The position numbers and the translations under genes were made by a program. Under the pieces are notes generated by a model, which had not been told where the DNA came from, searched no databases, and saw only the letters and a program-made list of their open reading frames with translations. A stretch of DNA of 64,000 nt, taken from positions 1-64,000 of the forward strand of contig JALHSP010000034.1 in assembly GCA_022865305.1 (NCBI GenBank), read 5' to 3'. Position 1 is the first letter of the stretch, and every line of letters begins with the position of its first letter. This document shows, piece after piece, positions 53,975 to 63,385 of the stretch. The DNA comes from Bacteroidales bacterium. Its GTDB lineage: Bacteria; Bacteroidota; Bacteroidia; Bacteroidales; VadinHA17.

Positions 53975-54260
53975 AATAACTTGTATCATAAGTAGTCTGA
54001 TTGCAGATGGGATCTGTGAAAATCATTTATAATCTGTGAAAAACGATTATTTTAATGTAAAATAGGAATTCTTGTTAGGCACAATAAGGTAAATAAGAAT
54101 TCAAGGTAGTGTCAAGAATATCAAAAAATTCTCCCCCCAAATAATTATTATTTTTTAAATACCTGATATGTAGTTAATTACAAATCAGACCTCCCCCTGG
54201 AATTATACTACCAAAAAAAAAGTTACTTTTTTGGTTGAGTATTGCTGTAAAAAGTACTGG
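53975..54260. other. Noncoding region after hipA
   Basis: It contains an inverted repeat GAATTCTT/AAGAATTC around 54068-54105 and an A/T hairpin ACCAAAAAA/TTTTTTGGT (54210-54235), which may serve as terminator for converging genes. No gene is seen. Confidence 0.4.
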
Positions 54261-54524
54261 TCAGAAATTAAATTCTAATAGATCATTCTTCTTATCAACT
54301 TCCCACCATAATCTCGTGGACATTATTTCGTCGTATTCTCTGTCATCCATAATTCGCCAGATGATGTAAGCATCAGGTTGCAGGATTTGACTTACAGTGA
54401 TTATTTTGTTTTCGCAAAAGAAGTACAAGGTGCAATAAACAAAACCTTTGTCCTTATAAACTTCACTACTTGTCTCCCCTCTCCCCATCACCTCTTCTTC
54501 CCCTCCTTCATTTCTGGCTGGCAA
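54261..54524 (-). CDS. Hypothetical small protein after TIR gene 2
   Basis: A frame of up to 87 residues overlaps the end of TIR gene 2 by 17 bases; internal Met13 may be the start. The product includes 'GFVYCTLYFFCENKIITVSQ' and 'PDAYIIWRIMDDREYDEIMS' and ends WWEVDKKNDLLEFNF. The composition is protein-like, but no family is recognised. It may be a decayed gene remnant. Confidence 0.25.
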   Translation of the reverse strand: MPARNEGGEEEVMGRGETSSEVYKDKGFVYCTLYFFCENKIITVSQILQPDAYIIWRIMDDREYDEIMSTRLWWEVDKKNDLLEFNF

Positions 54525-56829
54525 CAGCCTTTTTTGCTACCTCGAGGTGAAGAAATGCTGAATGGCCATAAACAGCATTCTTCATTCTTAAATCCCAACT
54601 TTTCTGGAGAATCTCTAATGCCTCCTTGTATTTACCTTGTTTATATAAGCCCCAGCCTTTAGTATGCAGATAATTAAAGTCTTCAGGATTTGATTCTAGT
54701 GCCTTATCAACGAGTTCCAATCCTTTGTCAATATTTCGGTCTTTATTGATAAGGAAATAAGCCAGATTGTTCATTCGTTTCGGATTTTCAGATTCTAAAA
54801 GAAGTGCTCTTCGATAATTTTCCTCTGCTTTACCCTGAATATTTGCCTCTGAATAAATATCAGCCAGCCCGGACAATATATTTGATTCCGGTTCTGAATT
54901 AACTTTCCGGAGAGATAAGTATTTCCCAATATATTCATTTGCCGCTGCCGAATCTCCTTCAGTAAATGCCAGGACAGCTTGTCTGTGGATTAACAGTGGA
55001 TCATTGGGAAAATCCTTTTCCGCTTTTCTGTAAAGCTTTTTTTCTTTTTTAAACTGGCCTGTTACATGATATGCGTATCCAAGATCAGTATAGTTTTGAA
55101 TCCACCCGGGTTTTGAATCCCATTTATTAAATATTGCTAAGGATTTTTCAAATCCGGGGATTGCTTCATCATATTGAAATAAGTTACTATAACTTAATCC
55201 CAAACTATAATAAAAATATGGTAGTTGATCGTCAAGTTCCAGTAGTTGTTTTACATAATTGATCTGTTCTCTGGGAGTTTCGAAGTAACTTGCATAGTTC
55301 AAATCGATATACAGTTTCTGCTGAAAGGACGCAAGATCCCTTTTACTGTAAGCTTTCAGACACCATTTTTTTGCTTCTTCGTACATTTCCTGATCCCCAT
55401 AAGAATATGAGATCATTGTCATTGCAACAACCAGATTTGAATCGATGCTTATTGTCTGTAAAAACCAGTCCCTGGCAGCATGATAATCTCTTTTATCGTA
55501 GAAAGCATCAAAACCGTAAAGGTAATATCTGTATGCTTCAGAGGAACTGGTTGAAATAAATGGATGAAATCCCTGATTCATTTCCTTTGATATAACAGAT
55601 ATTACAAGGGAATTGGTTACCATTACTGACAGTGAATCAGTTAATAGCAATATCTCCTCCAGGGTTGTGCCTTGTATCTGAAATGATTTTAAAACTTCTT
55701 CTGTTTTTGAATCAAATAATTGTGCATTAATTCGTACTATAGATCCTGCCTTTTTTATGCTGCCATAGATAAAAACACTGGCTTTCAGTCTTTGGGAGAT
55801 AGAACCGGCGGCAGAAGGTGTGATTGTGGAATTAGTAAGTCCTTTGTTTTTAATATAGTAATTTATTGATTCCGTTTGCCTGACCTCCAGGATGTCAGAA
55901 AAGTTTGAAAGGTAGGTTATTAAATTATCCTGTATACCATTTTGCCAGACATTCCATGCGGTATCATTGGTCATATTTTGAAATGGCATAACTGCAATGG
56001 AAATTCTACCATCTGAAGGTCCCAGATTTTCAAATGGATTTTCTTTAAATATTTTCTGAAAGACAATTACTGCTGCAATTACTAATATTGCTGTGATTAC
56101 AAAACCTGATTGAAGCGTATACTTTGTTGATTTTGCAGGTATCTCCTGCTTTTTCCTTCGATTCTCTTCAAAGATTTCTGCCAGTTGCTTACCACGGGAA
56201 ATCTTCTCTTCTGGTGACAGTTGTTGTTCAGCCTTCAATCCAAGGATTATTTCTTTTACAGCAAGGGCTACTTTGTTAATCTGGTCACGATAGAAGGTTT
56301 TGTTAAGATTATCACCTGAACTGTTTTCTTTAGGTCGCAGAGGTCTGTTAACTCCTGGAGATTTATAAATAAATTCAACGCCACGAAGTACACTCCCCAG
56401 GAATGATTCACATAATTTAATATCAGCAGAATCCAGATCATGAATACGAACCGGTAGCAATCTGTCAGCTACATTGCCGTCAGGCAATGTTATCTTCAGC
56501 CCGAACTGATCCTTTGACGCTTGTTCAACAAATGCCTTGAATTCATGTTCCCATACAAATGATCTGGGATCACAATAAGTACGTGAAATGACCGGAATAA
56601 AAATAAGGCATTTGAGTTTTTCATTAAGTGAGGCATCCACATCATTTGTCTCCAGAAGTCCATCATGATGATTGGTGTCAAAATAAACACTTATCTCCTC
56701 TTTAAATGTTGATTCAAGTTCACCCTTCAGATGATTGACAAACTCAGTAACCCAGCCGTCGTGTTTATTATCTTTCTGACGATAGCTGATGAAGATGTCG
56801 TAAGTATAGCCCTGAATAATGCTTGGCAT
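54508..56829 (-). CDS. TIR-transmembrane-TolB_N/FlgO-like-TPR receptor protein, paralogue 2
   Basis: 773 residues, same layout as paralogue 1: TIR (8-155) with 'YDIFISYRQKD' and Glu96 in 'SFVWEHEF', linker rich in Arg/Lys/Glu, transmembrane helix (about 241-261), FlgO/TolB_N-like domain ('ISIAVMPFQNMTNDTAWNVW', 'GSIKKAGSIVRINAQLF') and TPR units to the end. It is the most divergent of the three: the linker and TPR half differ widely while the TIR half is nearly unchanged. It lies head-to-tail with paralogue 3, with 185 bases between, and has its own promoter, so it need not be co-transcribed. Confidence 0.85.
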   Translation of the reverse strand: MPSIIQGYTYDIFISYRQKDNKHDGWVTEFVNHLKGELESTFKEEISVYFDTNHHDGLLETNDVDASLNEKLKCLIFIPVISRTYCDPRSFVWEHEFKAFVEQASKDQFGLKITLPDGNVADRLLPVRIHDLDSADIKLCESFLGSVLRGVEFIYKSPGVNRPLRPKENSSGDNLNKTFYRDQINKVALAVKEIILGLKAEQQLSPEEKISRGKQLAEIFEENRRKKQEIPAKSTKYTLQSGFVITAILVIAAVIVFQKIFKENPFENLGPSDGRISIAVMPFQNMTNDTAWNVWQNGIQDNLITYLSNFSDILEVRQTESINYYIKNKGLTNSTITPSAAGSISQRLKASVFIYGSIKKAGSIVRINAQLFDSKTEEVLKSFQIQGTTLEEILLLTDSLSVMVTNSLVISVISKEMNQGFHPFISTSSSEAYRYYLYGFDAFYDKRDYHAARDWFLQTISIDSNLVVAMTMISYSYGDQEMYEEAKKWCLKAYSKRDLASFQQKLYIDLNYASYFETPREQINYVKQLLELDDQLPYFYYSLGLSYSNLFQYDEAIPGFEKSLAIFNKWDSKPGWIQNYTDLGYAYHVTGQFKKEKKLYRKAEKDFPNDPLLIHRQAVLAFTEGDSAAANEYIGKYLSLRKVNSEPESNILSGLADIYSEANIQGKAEENYRRALLLESENPKRMNNLAYFLINKDRNIDKGLELVDKALESNPEDFNYLHTKGWGLYKQGKYKEALEILQKSWDLRMKNAVYGHSAFLHLEVAKKAVASQK

Positions 56830-56863
56830 TGGATTAAGTTAATTTCAAGACAATCTTCATTAT

Positions 56864-56894
56864 CAAAGTTAATCCTTAATTGGACTAAATGCAA
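56864..56894 (-). promoter_or_regulatory. Promoter of TIR gene 2
   Basis: TTGC (56894-56891, within TTTGC), 19-base spacer, TAACTTTG (56871-56864), 35 bases before the ATG. This is the best consensus match of the three. Confidence 0.75.
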
Positions 56895-57014
56895 AGATAA
56901 AAATAACCTGTCTTGAACAGGTTCTTAAGGATCCGGATTTATAAGTTCTGTTGATATTCTTTTGAGGCAATACCTGAGGTTGACAGTATCTGATTCTTTC
57001 TGATTTGGTCGTGA

Positions 57015-59330
57015 TTATTGGTTCTGACTGGCGGCAGCCTTTTTTACTTTTTCAAGAAAAAGATAACTTGAATGATCATAGACTGGTCTTAATTTCCAGC
57101 TTTTTTCAAGTACCTCCACTGCTTCATTATATTTTCCCAGCTTATATAATCCCAGACCTTTATTTAGCAGATATATGTAACTATTCGGCCTTATTTTCAG
57201 TGCCTTATTTATGAGTTCCATACCTTCATTAATATTTCGGTCATTAGCTATCAGGAACCAGCCAAGATTATTAAGACTGGAAGGATGCTCAGGTTCAAGG
57301 GATAAAATATCTCTATAACATTTTTCAGCTTTATCCAGAAAGCCTGCCTCTGTGTAAAGATAAGCCAGACTTGGTGCTATGCTTATCTCAGGCACAGAAT
57401 TGTTTTTCATTACTGTTATAAATTTCTCAATATATCGATTTGCAGTAATCGTATCTTTTTCAGTCAATAAAAGGATCGCCTGTCTTTGAATTAAAGCAGC
57501 ATCATCGGGAAAATCCTGTTCAGCTTTCTTATAAAGTCTTTTTTCTTTCCTGTAACTGGCAGTCTTATGATATGCATATCCAAGCATAACATAATCATTT
57601 GCCCACTTTGGTTTTGAATCCCATTTTTTATATATCTCCAGAGCATTTATCATTACAGAAATTGCTTTATCATACTGATCCAGGGCAACATAAATCCGGC
57701 CTAATTCATAATAAAGTGGCGGATATTGATCATCAATTTCCAGAAATTGATTTAAGTATTTAATTTCTTCATTTGGTGTCTCAAATAACATGGCATGAAG
57801 CCAATTAATGTGAATATTCTGACTTATGGGTATCTGATTTCTTTTTTCATAAACCTTCAGGCACCATTTTTTTGCCGGGTCAAACTGCCACTGGTTATAA
57901 TAAGCCACAGAAAGCATTGTTATTGCAGAATAAAAGTTTGAGTCAATAGCTATAGCTTGCAGATACATGTTCGCTGCTGTCGTAAAATCTGTCCTGTTGA
58001 AAGCATTTTGTCCATGCATGAAATACCTGTATGCTTCAGGCGAATTTGTAGGCGAAACATACTTGTTAAGGATAGATGATTCTTTTCTTAATTGAGCTAT
58101 TATGAGAAAATCTTTTACCTGTACAGAAAGTGAATCAATTATGTTAAAGATCATTTCTTCTTTTGCAGGACTTTTTATCTGAAAGGACTTAATGACCTCT
58201 TCATTTTTCGAGTCAATAAGTTGTGTATTTACCCTTACTGTATTACCCTCCTGATTTATGCTTCCATAAATTAGGACACTTGCTTCCAGTTTTTGTGAGA
58301 TTATACTTGCAACAGATGGCACGATTGAGGCATAATTTGTAAGGCCTCTGCTCTGAAGCAGGCTGTTGACCGTCTCTATCTGCCTGACTTTTAATTCTTC
58401 AGAGTTTGTCAGGTTTGTTATCAATTCATTCTGGATCCCGCCCTGCCAGATATTCCATATTGTGTCATTGGTCAGATTCTGAAAAGGCATTACAGCGATA
58501 GAAATTTTGCCATCTGCAGATCTAAGTTTTTCCAATATACTTTTTTTGAATAGCTTAGGATAAACAAGTACCACAACAAGTGCTAATATTGCTATTATTG
58601 CTGCCGCTGATAATAACTTTTTCCTGGTCCATTTAACAGGTTTTTCTCTCTCTGCCTCTCTCTCTTCCTTATCGGCTGTCCCGACTGGTTCCCTGTGCTC
58701 AGGTTTCTCTTTTACCTGTTCACCCGGTTCATTCTTCAATCCTAAGATTATCTCTTTTATCGCAAGAGCTACTTTGTTTATCTGGTCACGATAGAAGGTT
58801 TTATTAAGATTGTCATTCGGGCTTTCCTCCTCAGCTCTCAAAGATCTGTTAACTCCGGGAGATTTATAAATAAGCTCAATGCCACGAAGTACACCACCCA
58901 GAACCGATTCGCATAATTTAATATCCTCACTGTCGAGGTCATGAATACGTACCGGAAGCACCCTGTTAGCCACATTACCATTAGGCAATTTTACCTTCAA
59001 TCCGAACTGATCCTGTGAAGCCTGTTCAATGAATGCTTTAAACTCATGCTCCCATGCAAATGATCTGGGATCACAATAAGTCTGTGAAATGACCGGAATA
59101 AAGATCAGACATTTGAGTTTCTCTTTCAGTGAGGCATCCACATCGTGTGTCTCCAGAAGTCCATCATGAGGATTGATGTCAAAATAGACACCGATCTCCT
59201 CTTTGAATGTTGATTCAAGCTCTCCCTTCAGATGATTGACTAACTCGGTAACCCAACCGTCGTGTTTGTTGTCTTTCTGACGGTAGCTGATAAAGATGTC
59301 GTAACTATATCCTTCAATAATGCTTGACAT
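57015..59330 (-). CDS. TIR-transmembrane-TolB_N/FlgO-like-TPR receptor protein, paralogue 3
   Basis: 771 residues, closely similar to paralogue 1 throughout the TIR domain, linker (KWTRKKLLSAAAIIAIL) and FlgO/TolB_N-like part; the TPR half differs. The TIR domain has 'YDIFISYRQKD' and Glu96 in 'SFAWEHEF'. The TPR units (about 430-765) include 'AANMYLQAIAIDSNFYSAIT', 'AEKCYRDILSLEPEHPSSLN' and 'EGMELINKALKIRPNSYIYL'. It is probably an inner-membrane protein with TIR in the cytoplasm. It has its own promoter and lies next to a polytopic membrane protein gene on the same strand. Confidence 0.85.
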   Translation of the reverse strand: MSSIIEGYSYDIFISYRQKDNKHDGWVTELVNHLKGELESTFKEEIGVYFDINPHDGLLETHDVDASLKEKLKCLIFIPVISQTYCDPRSFAWEHEFKAFIEQASQDQFGLKVKLPNGNVANRVLPVRIHDLDSEDIKLCESVLGGVLRGIELIYKSPGVNRSLRAEEESPNDNLNKTFYRDQINKVALAIKEIILGLKNEPGEQVKEKPEHREPVGTADKEEREAEREKPVKWTRKKLLSAAAIIAILALVVVLVYPKLFKKSILEKLRSADGKISIAVMPFQNLTNDTIWNIWQGGIQNELITNLTNSEELKVRQIETVNSLLQSRGLTNYASIVPSVASIISQKLEASVLIYGSINQEGNTVRVNTQLIDSKNEEVIKSFQIKSPAKEEMIFNIIDSLSVQVKDFLIIAQLRKESSILNKYVSPTNSPEAYRYFMHGQNAFNRTDFTTAANMYLQAIAIDSNFYSAITMLSVAYYNQWQFDPAKKWCLKVYEKRNQIPISQNIHINWLHAMLFETPNEEIKYLNQFLEIDDQYPPLYYELGRIYVALDQYDKAISVMINALEIYKKWDSKPKWANDYVMLGYAYHKTASYRKEKRLYKKAEQDFPDDAALIQRQAILLLTEKDTITANRYIEKFITVMKNNSVPEISIAPSLAYLYTEAGFLDKAEKCYRDILSLEPEHPSSLNNLGWFLIANDRNINEGMELINKALKIRPNSYIYLLNKGLGLYKLGKYNEAVEVLEKSWKLRPVYDHSSYLFLEKVKKAAASQNQ

Positions 59331-59353
59331 TTGGGGTTTATTTATTTCATTAT

Positions 59354-59384
59354 CAAAGTTAAGTCAAAGTTAGAACGAAAGCAA
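59354..59384 (-). promoter_or_regulatory. Promoter of TIR gene 3
   Basis: TTGC (59384-59381), 19-base spacer, TAACTTTG (59361-59354), 23 bases before the ATG. A second TAACTTTG overlaps the spacer. Confidence 0.75.
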
Positions 59385-59579
59385 TTTTATTTTATCCTGA
59401 TCAAAGTGAAACTTTGTATAATGATTCGTGAGAGGTTTTGATAAATGATTTGGATTTACTATAGAAATCAAAACCTTTAGTAAGAAGGATATAAAGGGAT
59501 TTTGTTGAATGGCCACCTAAACCGGTTCATCGAAGGTAATCCAAAACCTTTGACCTCAATTATTCACCTCACATAAATT

Positions 59580-60779
59580 TTATTTTGGCTTTTTATTAAG
59601 GCTTCTGTTAATTCTGGAGTCTTCAATAATGAATATCAGGGTTATAATAAATGATAATACTATTCCAGTTGAAAAAGGATTAGCAATATCAATCTTATAA
59701 AGAAATTTGATAATAAAGAAAATGATTATCGGTGTACAGAATGATTTTAAAGCGGAAATACCGATCTTTTTTAAATGTTTCAGATAGGATTTGTTTTTAA
59801 TATAACGGCCAATAATGACTATCAGAAATTGCACCAGAAAAAATCCCAATGAAATATGAAATATTTTTTCCGATAAGATTTTGGTGTTTACGGTGCTTAT
59901 TAAGGAGCTTTGTATTTCATTTTCCTTTAAAATTAGTTCATTAAAGAATTTGGGATCAAGGGCAATATTTTTCTCATTATTAGATTGAACTCTAATAGAT
60001 CTGTTCAGGGAAGCGCAAAAATTTGAAAATCTTGAGGTCTCAGATCTGACAGTTGAATTAGAGAGATCGACAATTACTGGAATATATGAATGAAATATCA
60101 ATATGATTGCAGCTCCTGTTATGAACAGAAATTTCATAATTCCGGTAAAATGTCTTCTCAGGCTTAAATCAGAGAAAAAGAAATAATCAAACATTTTAGG
60201 ATTATCTTTTCTTAAAGAAAACATGAACAAAGTGTTAATGGTAAATTGAGCTATCACAATCCAGAATAAATATTTCCAGATAAAACCAGTGAATTGCGCT
60301 ATAGAAATATCTCTTATTGAATTAATCAGGAGAAATCCTGCACACGCAATGAGAACAACACCAATCGAAGTTATGATTATTATCCTTTTAAAACGGTTCT
60401 TATATTTTTCCTCAAAGGAATTTGAATAGTTTAAAAAGGTTTGAGGTGTTGAAAAAAGGAACAGATCAGTAAGAAAATCAAATGAAATAGAGATAAATCC
60501 GCTTAATAAGTACAAAGTGACAGACAGAGGCAACAAGGTCAGAAGTATTAAAAAGCGTTTTTCAAATAATAAATAATAACTATAAGCTAACGATTTAGAA
60601 TATGATCTTACAGATATATCAGGTTTATCCCAGTTAGAAATAAATGATTGTAATTCCAACCTGAACAGGACAGAAAAGAGGCTAAGGATAAAAATTACAA
60701 TAACAAATATTAAATAAAATTTGTAGTTAGTAAAAACAGGACTGACTAACTTTTGAAGTCTTAATAAATATGCCTTCAT
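59580..60779 (-). CDS. Polytopic membrane protein of unknown function
   Basis: 399 residues, about eight hydrophobic helices (near 21-40, 75-100, 131-153, 166-188, 213-233, 308-327, 343-361, 368-388). One larger hydrophilic loop (about 235-305) lies between helices five and six. No motif is recognised. The gene is A/T-rich and stands alone upstream of the TIR genes on the same strand, with 249 bases to TIR gene 3. Confidence 0.7.
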   Translation of the reverse strand: MKAYLLRLQKLVSPVFTNYKFYLIFVIVIFILSLFSVLFRLELQSFISNWDKPDISVRSYSKSLAYSYYLLFEKRFLILLTLLPLSVTLYLLSGFISISFDFLTDLFLFSTPQTFLNYSNSFEEKYKNRFKRIIIITSIGVVLIACAGFLLINSIRDISIAQFTGFIWKYLFWIVIAQFTINTLFMFSLRKDNPKMFDYFFFSDLSLRRHFTGIMKFLFITGAAIILIFHSYIPVIVDLSNSTVRSETSRFSNFCASLNRSIRVQSNNEKNIALDPKFFNELILKENEIQSSLISTVNTKILSEKIFHISLGFFLVQFLIVIIGRYIKNKSYLKHLKKIGISALKSFCTPIIIFFIIKFLYKIDIANPFSTGIVLSFIITLIFIIEDSRINRSLNKKPK

Positions 60780-61057
60780 TTAGATTTCAGTTTAATGTAT
60801 TATTATATTTATAAATATATCTGTTGACCCTGGGGACAGACTTATATTTTTATTAAAAAGAGAATATGACTTTCGTAGTCCTATTAATACGAAAAATAAA
60901 GGATAATGTTTTGTACTTTGCCTGTCCGTTTTATAAATAAAACAGGACAAACAGCTCCATAATGGAAATCTGTTTAGAAGCTAAAACATTGACAATCAAT
61001 GATTCCGGAAGTAATTTATGATTTCTTAAAAAAACGAGTCAAATAAAAATCCGTTCG

Positions 61058-62122
61058 TCAAATTTTCTCCTGCAAAGCCGATTTCATCCAGATCAACTGC
61101 TTTTCAATATTATCATTAAGCTTATAAGGCTTTATATGGTTGCTTATGCTTTCACCAACGATTTCAATCTTGTTTAAATCAGCTGTGCCTAATCCGGACT
61201 GTGCACAATAGTTCAGATAACCGATTTTTGCAAAATCCACACCCATCAGCTCAACAGCCACACGGTCAGCGGCAAGCCAGTCGGTACTGACAACACAGAC
61301 TCTATGGTCAACAGGAGTCCCATTGTTTGGACCATTTCCTTCCATACCTTCGAATCCGTCAATTACGGCAAGGTGCGGATGAAGGCGGGATGAAAGGTCG
61401 TACAGATTATAATTGATCCCCCTGTAGCCACTTCCATGTACAATCGATTTGTCACTCCTTGTGCCCTCCTTGCGGTTTCTTCCAAAGGCAAATCCAGGAT
61501 CTTTTACAGGTGCACCAAATACAATATTCTTCAGAGAAAGAGTAACTATTGTCCGGTCATGAGTTTTCATCCTGGCCACCGATATTATATAGGAATCCGG
61601 ACTGAGCAACACACGTGAAAACCTCACAGGATGAGGCTTGAAATCTTTTTCATCAAATACGTACAGTATTTCAGATCCTTCCTGATCCAGGTCAACCAGT
61701 TTTACAGGATATTTATTCGCAAGCCGGTAATATCCATAATTACTAAATCCGTCGAATGTAGGTCCATTGGCAGCTGACTCTGCAATAATTACATTATCCA
61801 GCTTCCTGATCGATTTTAGAAATTCCAGTATGCCTTCAAGGGTATCAGCATGGGTTGCGCATAAAGGAACGTCAATAGAGACATTGTTTGGTTTGAGAAC
61901 TACACGACGATTCCCGATAGCCTGTCTGATTCTCTTCGAGTAAGGCTGGAGAGCACGGAATGCAAGGTCAGCTCTGTTGTCACCTGATGTAATAGCAACA
62001 CTTGCAGGTATTTGTTCCTGTTTATTAACGGAAGTGAAGTTATTTAAAGGGCCAACAAAAGAGGCGGCAACTCCTCCCATAAGAGACGTTTTAAGGAAAT
62101 TCCGGCGGTTAATGGTATTCAT
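61058..62122 (-). CDS. Tat-exported DUF362-family protein
   Basis: 354 residues. The N-terminus has a twin-arginine signal (INRRNFLKTSLMGGVAASF) for export in folded form. The body is the DUF362 domain ('VVLKPNNVSID', 'ATHADTLEGILEFLKSI', 'NVIIAESAANGPTFDGF', 'SVARMKTHDRTIVTLSLKNIVFG', 'VDHRVCVVSTDWLAADRVAVELMG'). DUF362 proteins are often linked to iron-sulfur enzymes, but no Cys cluster is seen here and the function is unknown. It follows the peptidase gene by 18 bases and is probably co-transcribed with it. Confidence 0.85.
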   Translation of the reverse strand: MNTINRRNFLKTSLMGGVAASFVGPLNNFTSVNKQEQIPASVAITSGDNRADLAFRALQPYSKRIRQAIGNRRVVLKPNNVSIDVPLCATHADTLEGILEFLKSIRKLDNVIIAESAANGPTFDGFSNYGYYRLANKYPVKLVDLDQEGSEILYVFDEKDFKPHPVRFSRVLLSPDSYIISVARMKTHDRTIVTLSLKNIVFGAPVKDPGFAFGRNRKEGTRSDKSIVHGSGYRGINYNLYDLSSRLHPHLAVIDGFEGMEGNGPNNGTPVDHRVCVVSTDWLAADRVAVELMGVDFAKIGYLNYCAQSGLGTADLNKIEIVGESISNHIKPYKLNDNIEKQLIWMKSALQEKI

Positions 62123-62140
62123 AATGAATTTTTTTAGGTT

Positions 62141-63385
62141 TTAAAATTTTCCCAGCAGATCCTTTACCGCATCCTTATGCACCATAAAGTCCATCATTTT
62201 CAGCTTCACATAATCCTCTGAAAAGAAGTAATAACCAAACTCTTTAGCATTGGGATCATTATTGCGGGAACCTGAACCGGAATCCTTTATCAGGAACCAG
62301 TCTCTGCCATCTTTTTCCAGATATCCTACAAGATGCACGCCGTGGTCATCAGTTGTTGTATTGTTTGAAAATCTGAACTGGCGTGCATCATCATTTATAT
62401 ATGCCGATGGAATATCAAAGTCTGGGACGACAGCGCACTGGGTCATCCGGTCAAATCCGGGTTCCGAAATATCACCCCCGATGCTGACACTATATCCTTT
62501 TCTGATGACACTCTTTAAGGTTGCCATATAAACATCGAGGGGAACATTATGATAATCAGCACTGTGCCACCAGTTATCAGGAACTTTGTACTCTACCTTT
62601 TTATAAAATGGTTCCTGAGAATAGGAAAGGATATCCACATAATCATCCGGATTAATCTTAATAACTTCTTTCAGATACTGAACGGGTGTGATTTTCTTCC
62701 CGCTTAACGTAATTTCTGCAGGAGGCTCTCCTATGTAATGGTTCATGATAGATTTGATGGTGGCAATTGCTGCCTCTTCATCCCAGGAAGAATTAGCCTT
62801 CAGTGATTCCAGGTAACTTTTCATCTCATCAAACATAACCTGGTGATTGTGATACTTCCGTTCATTTAACAGACCGGTATATGCATCAAGGGGAACAACA
62901 CCATACTTTTTCCAGATTCGTGTAACTGCATTGGCTTCAGAGCCTTCTTCAAATGCCGAGTTCCCACGCTCCCCAATATATCGCCGGGCTTTTTCGACAA
63001 ATTCCCAGTACACAGTAAACATTTCCGACAGCCTGACTTGTAATTTATTGATACGATAAGCCTCAGATTCCAAGAATGAAGTTGTGGAAAAACACCAGCA
63101 TGTACTAGTATTCCCCTGTGAAACAGGAGCATTATGCCACTGCTGATTTTTATACAGGTCAAATTTATTGGGTAAAGATGCTGAAGAAAGATCAACCATA
63201 AAGCTTTTATTAACCCTGGCAGGTTCGATTCTTTCTTTCACCTCGCGGTCATCCCTGAGGATGGAATTCTGGAAAAAACCAGGTTGCGGTGCCCTGAAAA
63301 CAGCTTTGTCTTTATTCTGTCCTGAAACACTTACAGATACAGAAAAGAGTACTGCTACTGCAAATAATAATATATTCTTCTTCAT
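62141..63385 (-). CDS. Secreted papain-fold (C1) cysteine peptidase
   Basis: The start at 63385 is preferred because it gives a clean signal peptide (MKKNILLFAVAVLFSVSVSV); the frame is open to 63466 but the added 27 residues are atypical. The 414-residue product has the C1 active-site motif 'QGNTSTCWCFSTTSF' with catalytic Cys96 and oxyanion Gln90, and 'DDHGVHLVGYLEK' with the catalytic His. The residue expected to be Asn (K-N-S-W-G in papain) appears as Asp in 'FLIKDSGSGS'. The overall layout is closest to bleomycin-hydrolase/aminopeptidase C-like (C1B) proteins of Bacteroidetes. It is probably a periplasmic or secreted peptidase. Confidence 0.85.
   Translation of the reverse strand: MKKNILLFAVAVLFSVSVSVSGQNKDKAVFRAPQPGFFQNSILRDDREVKERIEPARVNKSFMVDLSSASLPNKFDLYKNQQWHNAPVSQGNTSTCWCFSTTSFLESEAYRINKLQVRLSEMFTVYWEFVEKARRYIGERGNSAFEEGSEANAVTRIWKKYGVVPLDAYTGLLNERKYHNHQVMFDEMKSYLESLKANSSWDEEAAIATIKSIMNHYIGEPPAEITLSGKKITPVQYLKEVIKINPDDYVDILSYSQEPFYKKVEYKVPDNWWHSADYHNVPLDVYMATLKSVIRKGYSVSIGGDISEPGFDRMTQCAVVPDFDIPSAYINDDARQFRFSNNTTTDDHGVHLVGYLEKDGRDWFLIKDSGSGSRNNDPNAKEFGYYFFSEDYVKLKMMDFMVHKDAVKDLLGKF

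Noticed and set aside
54378-54662. Plus-strand frame of 94 codons across the end of TIR gene 2
   Set aside because: Antisense to the conserved TPR end and TIR stop; no start signal or family.
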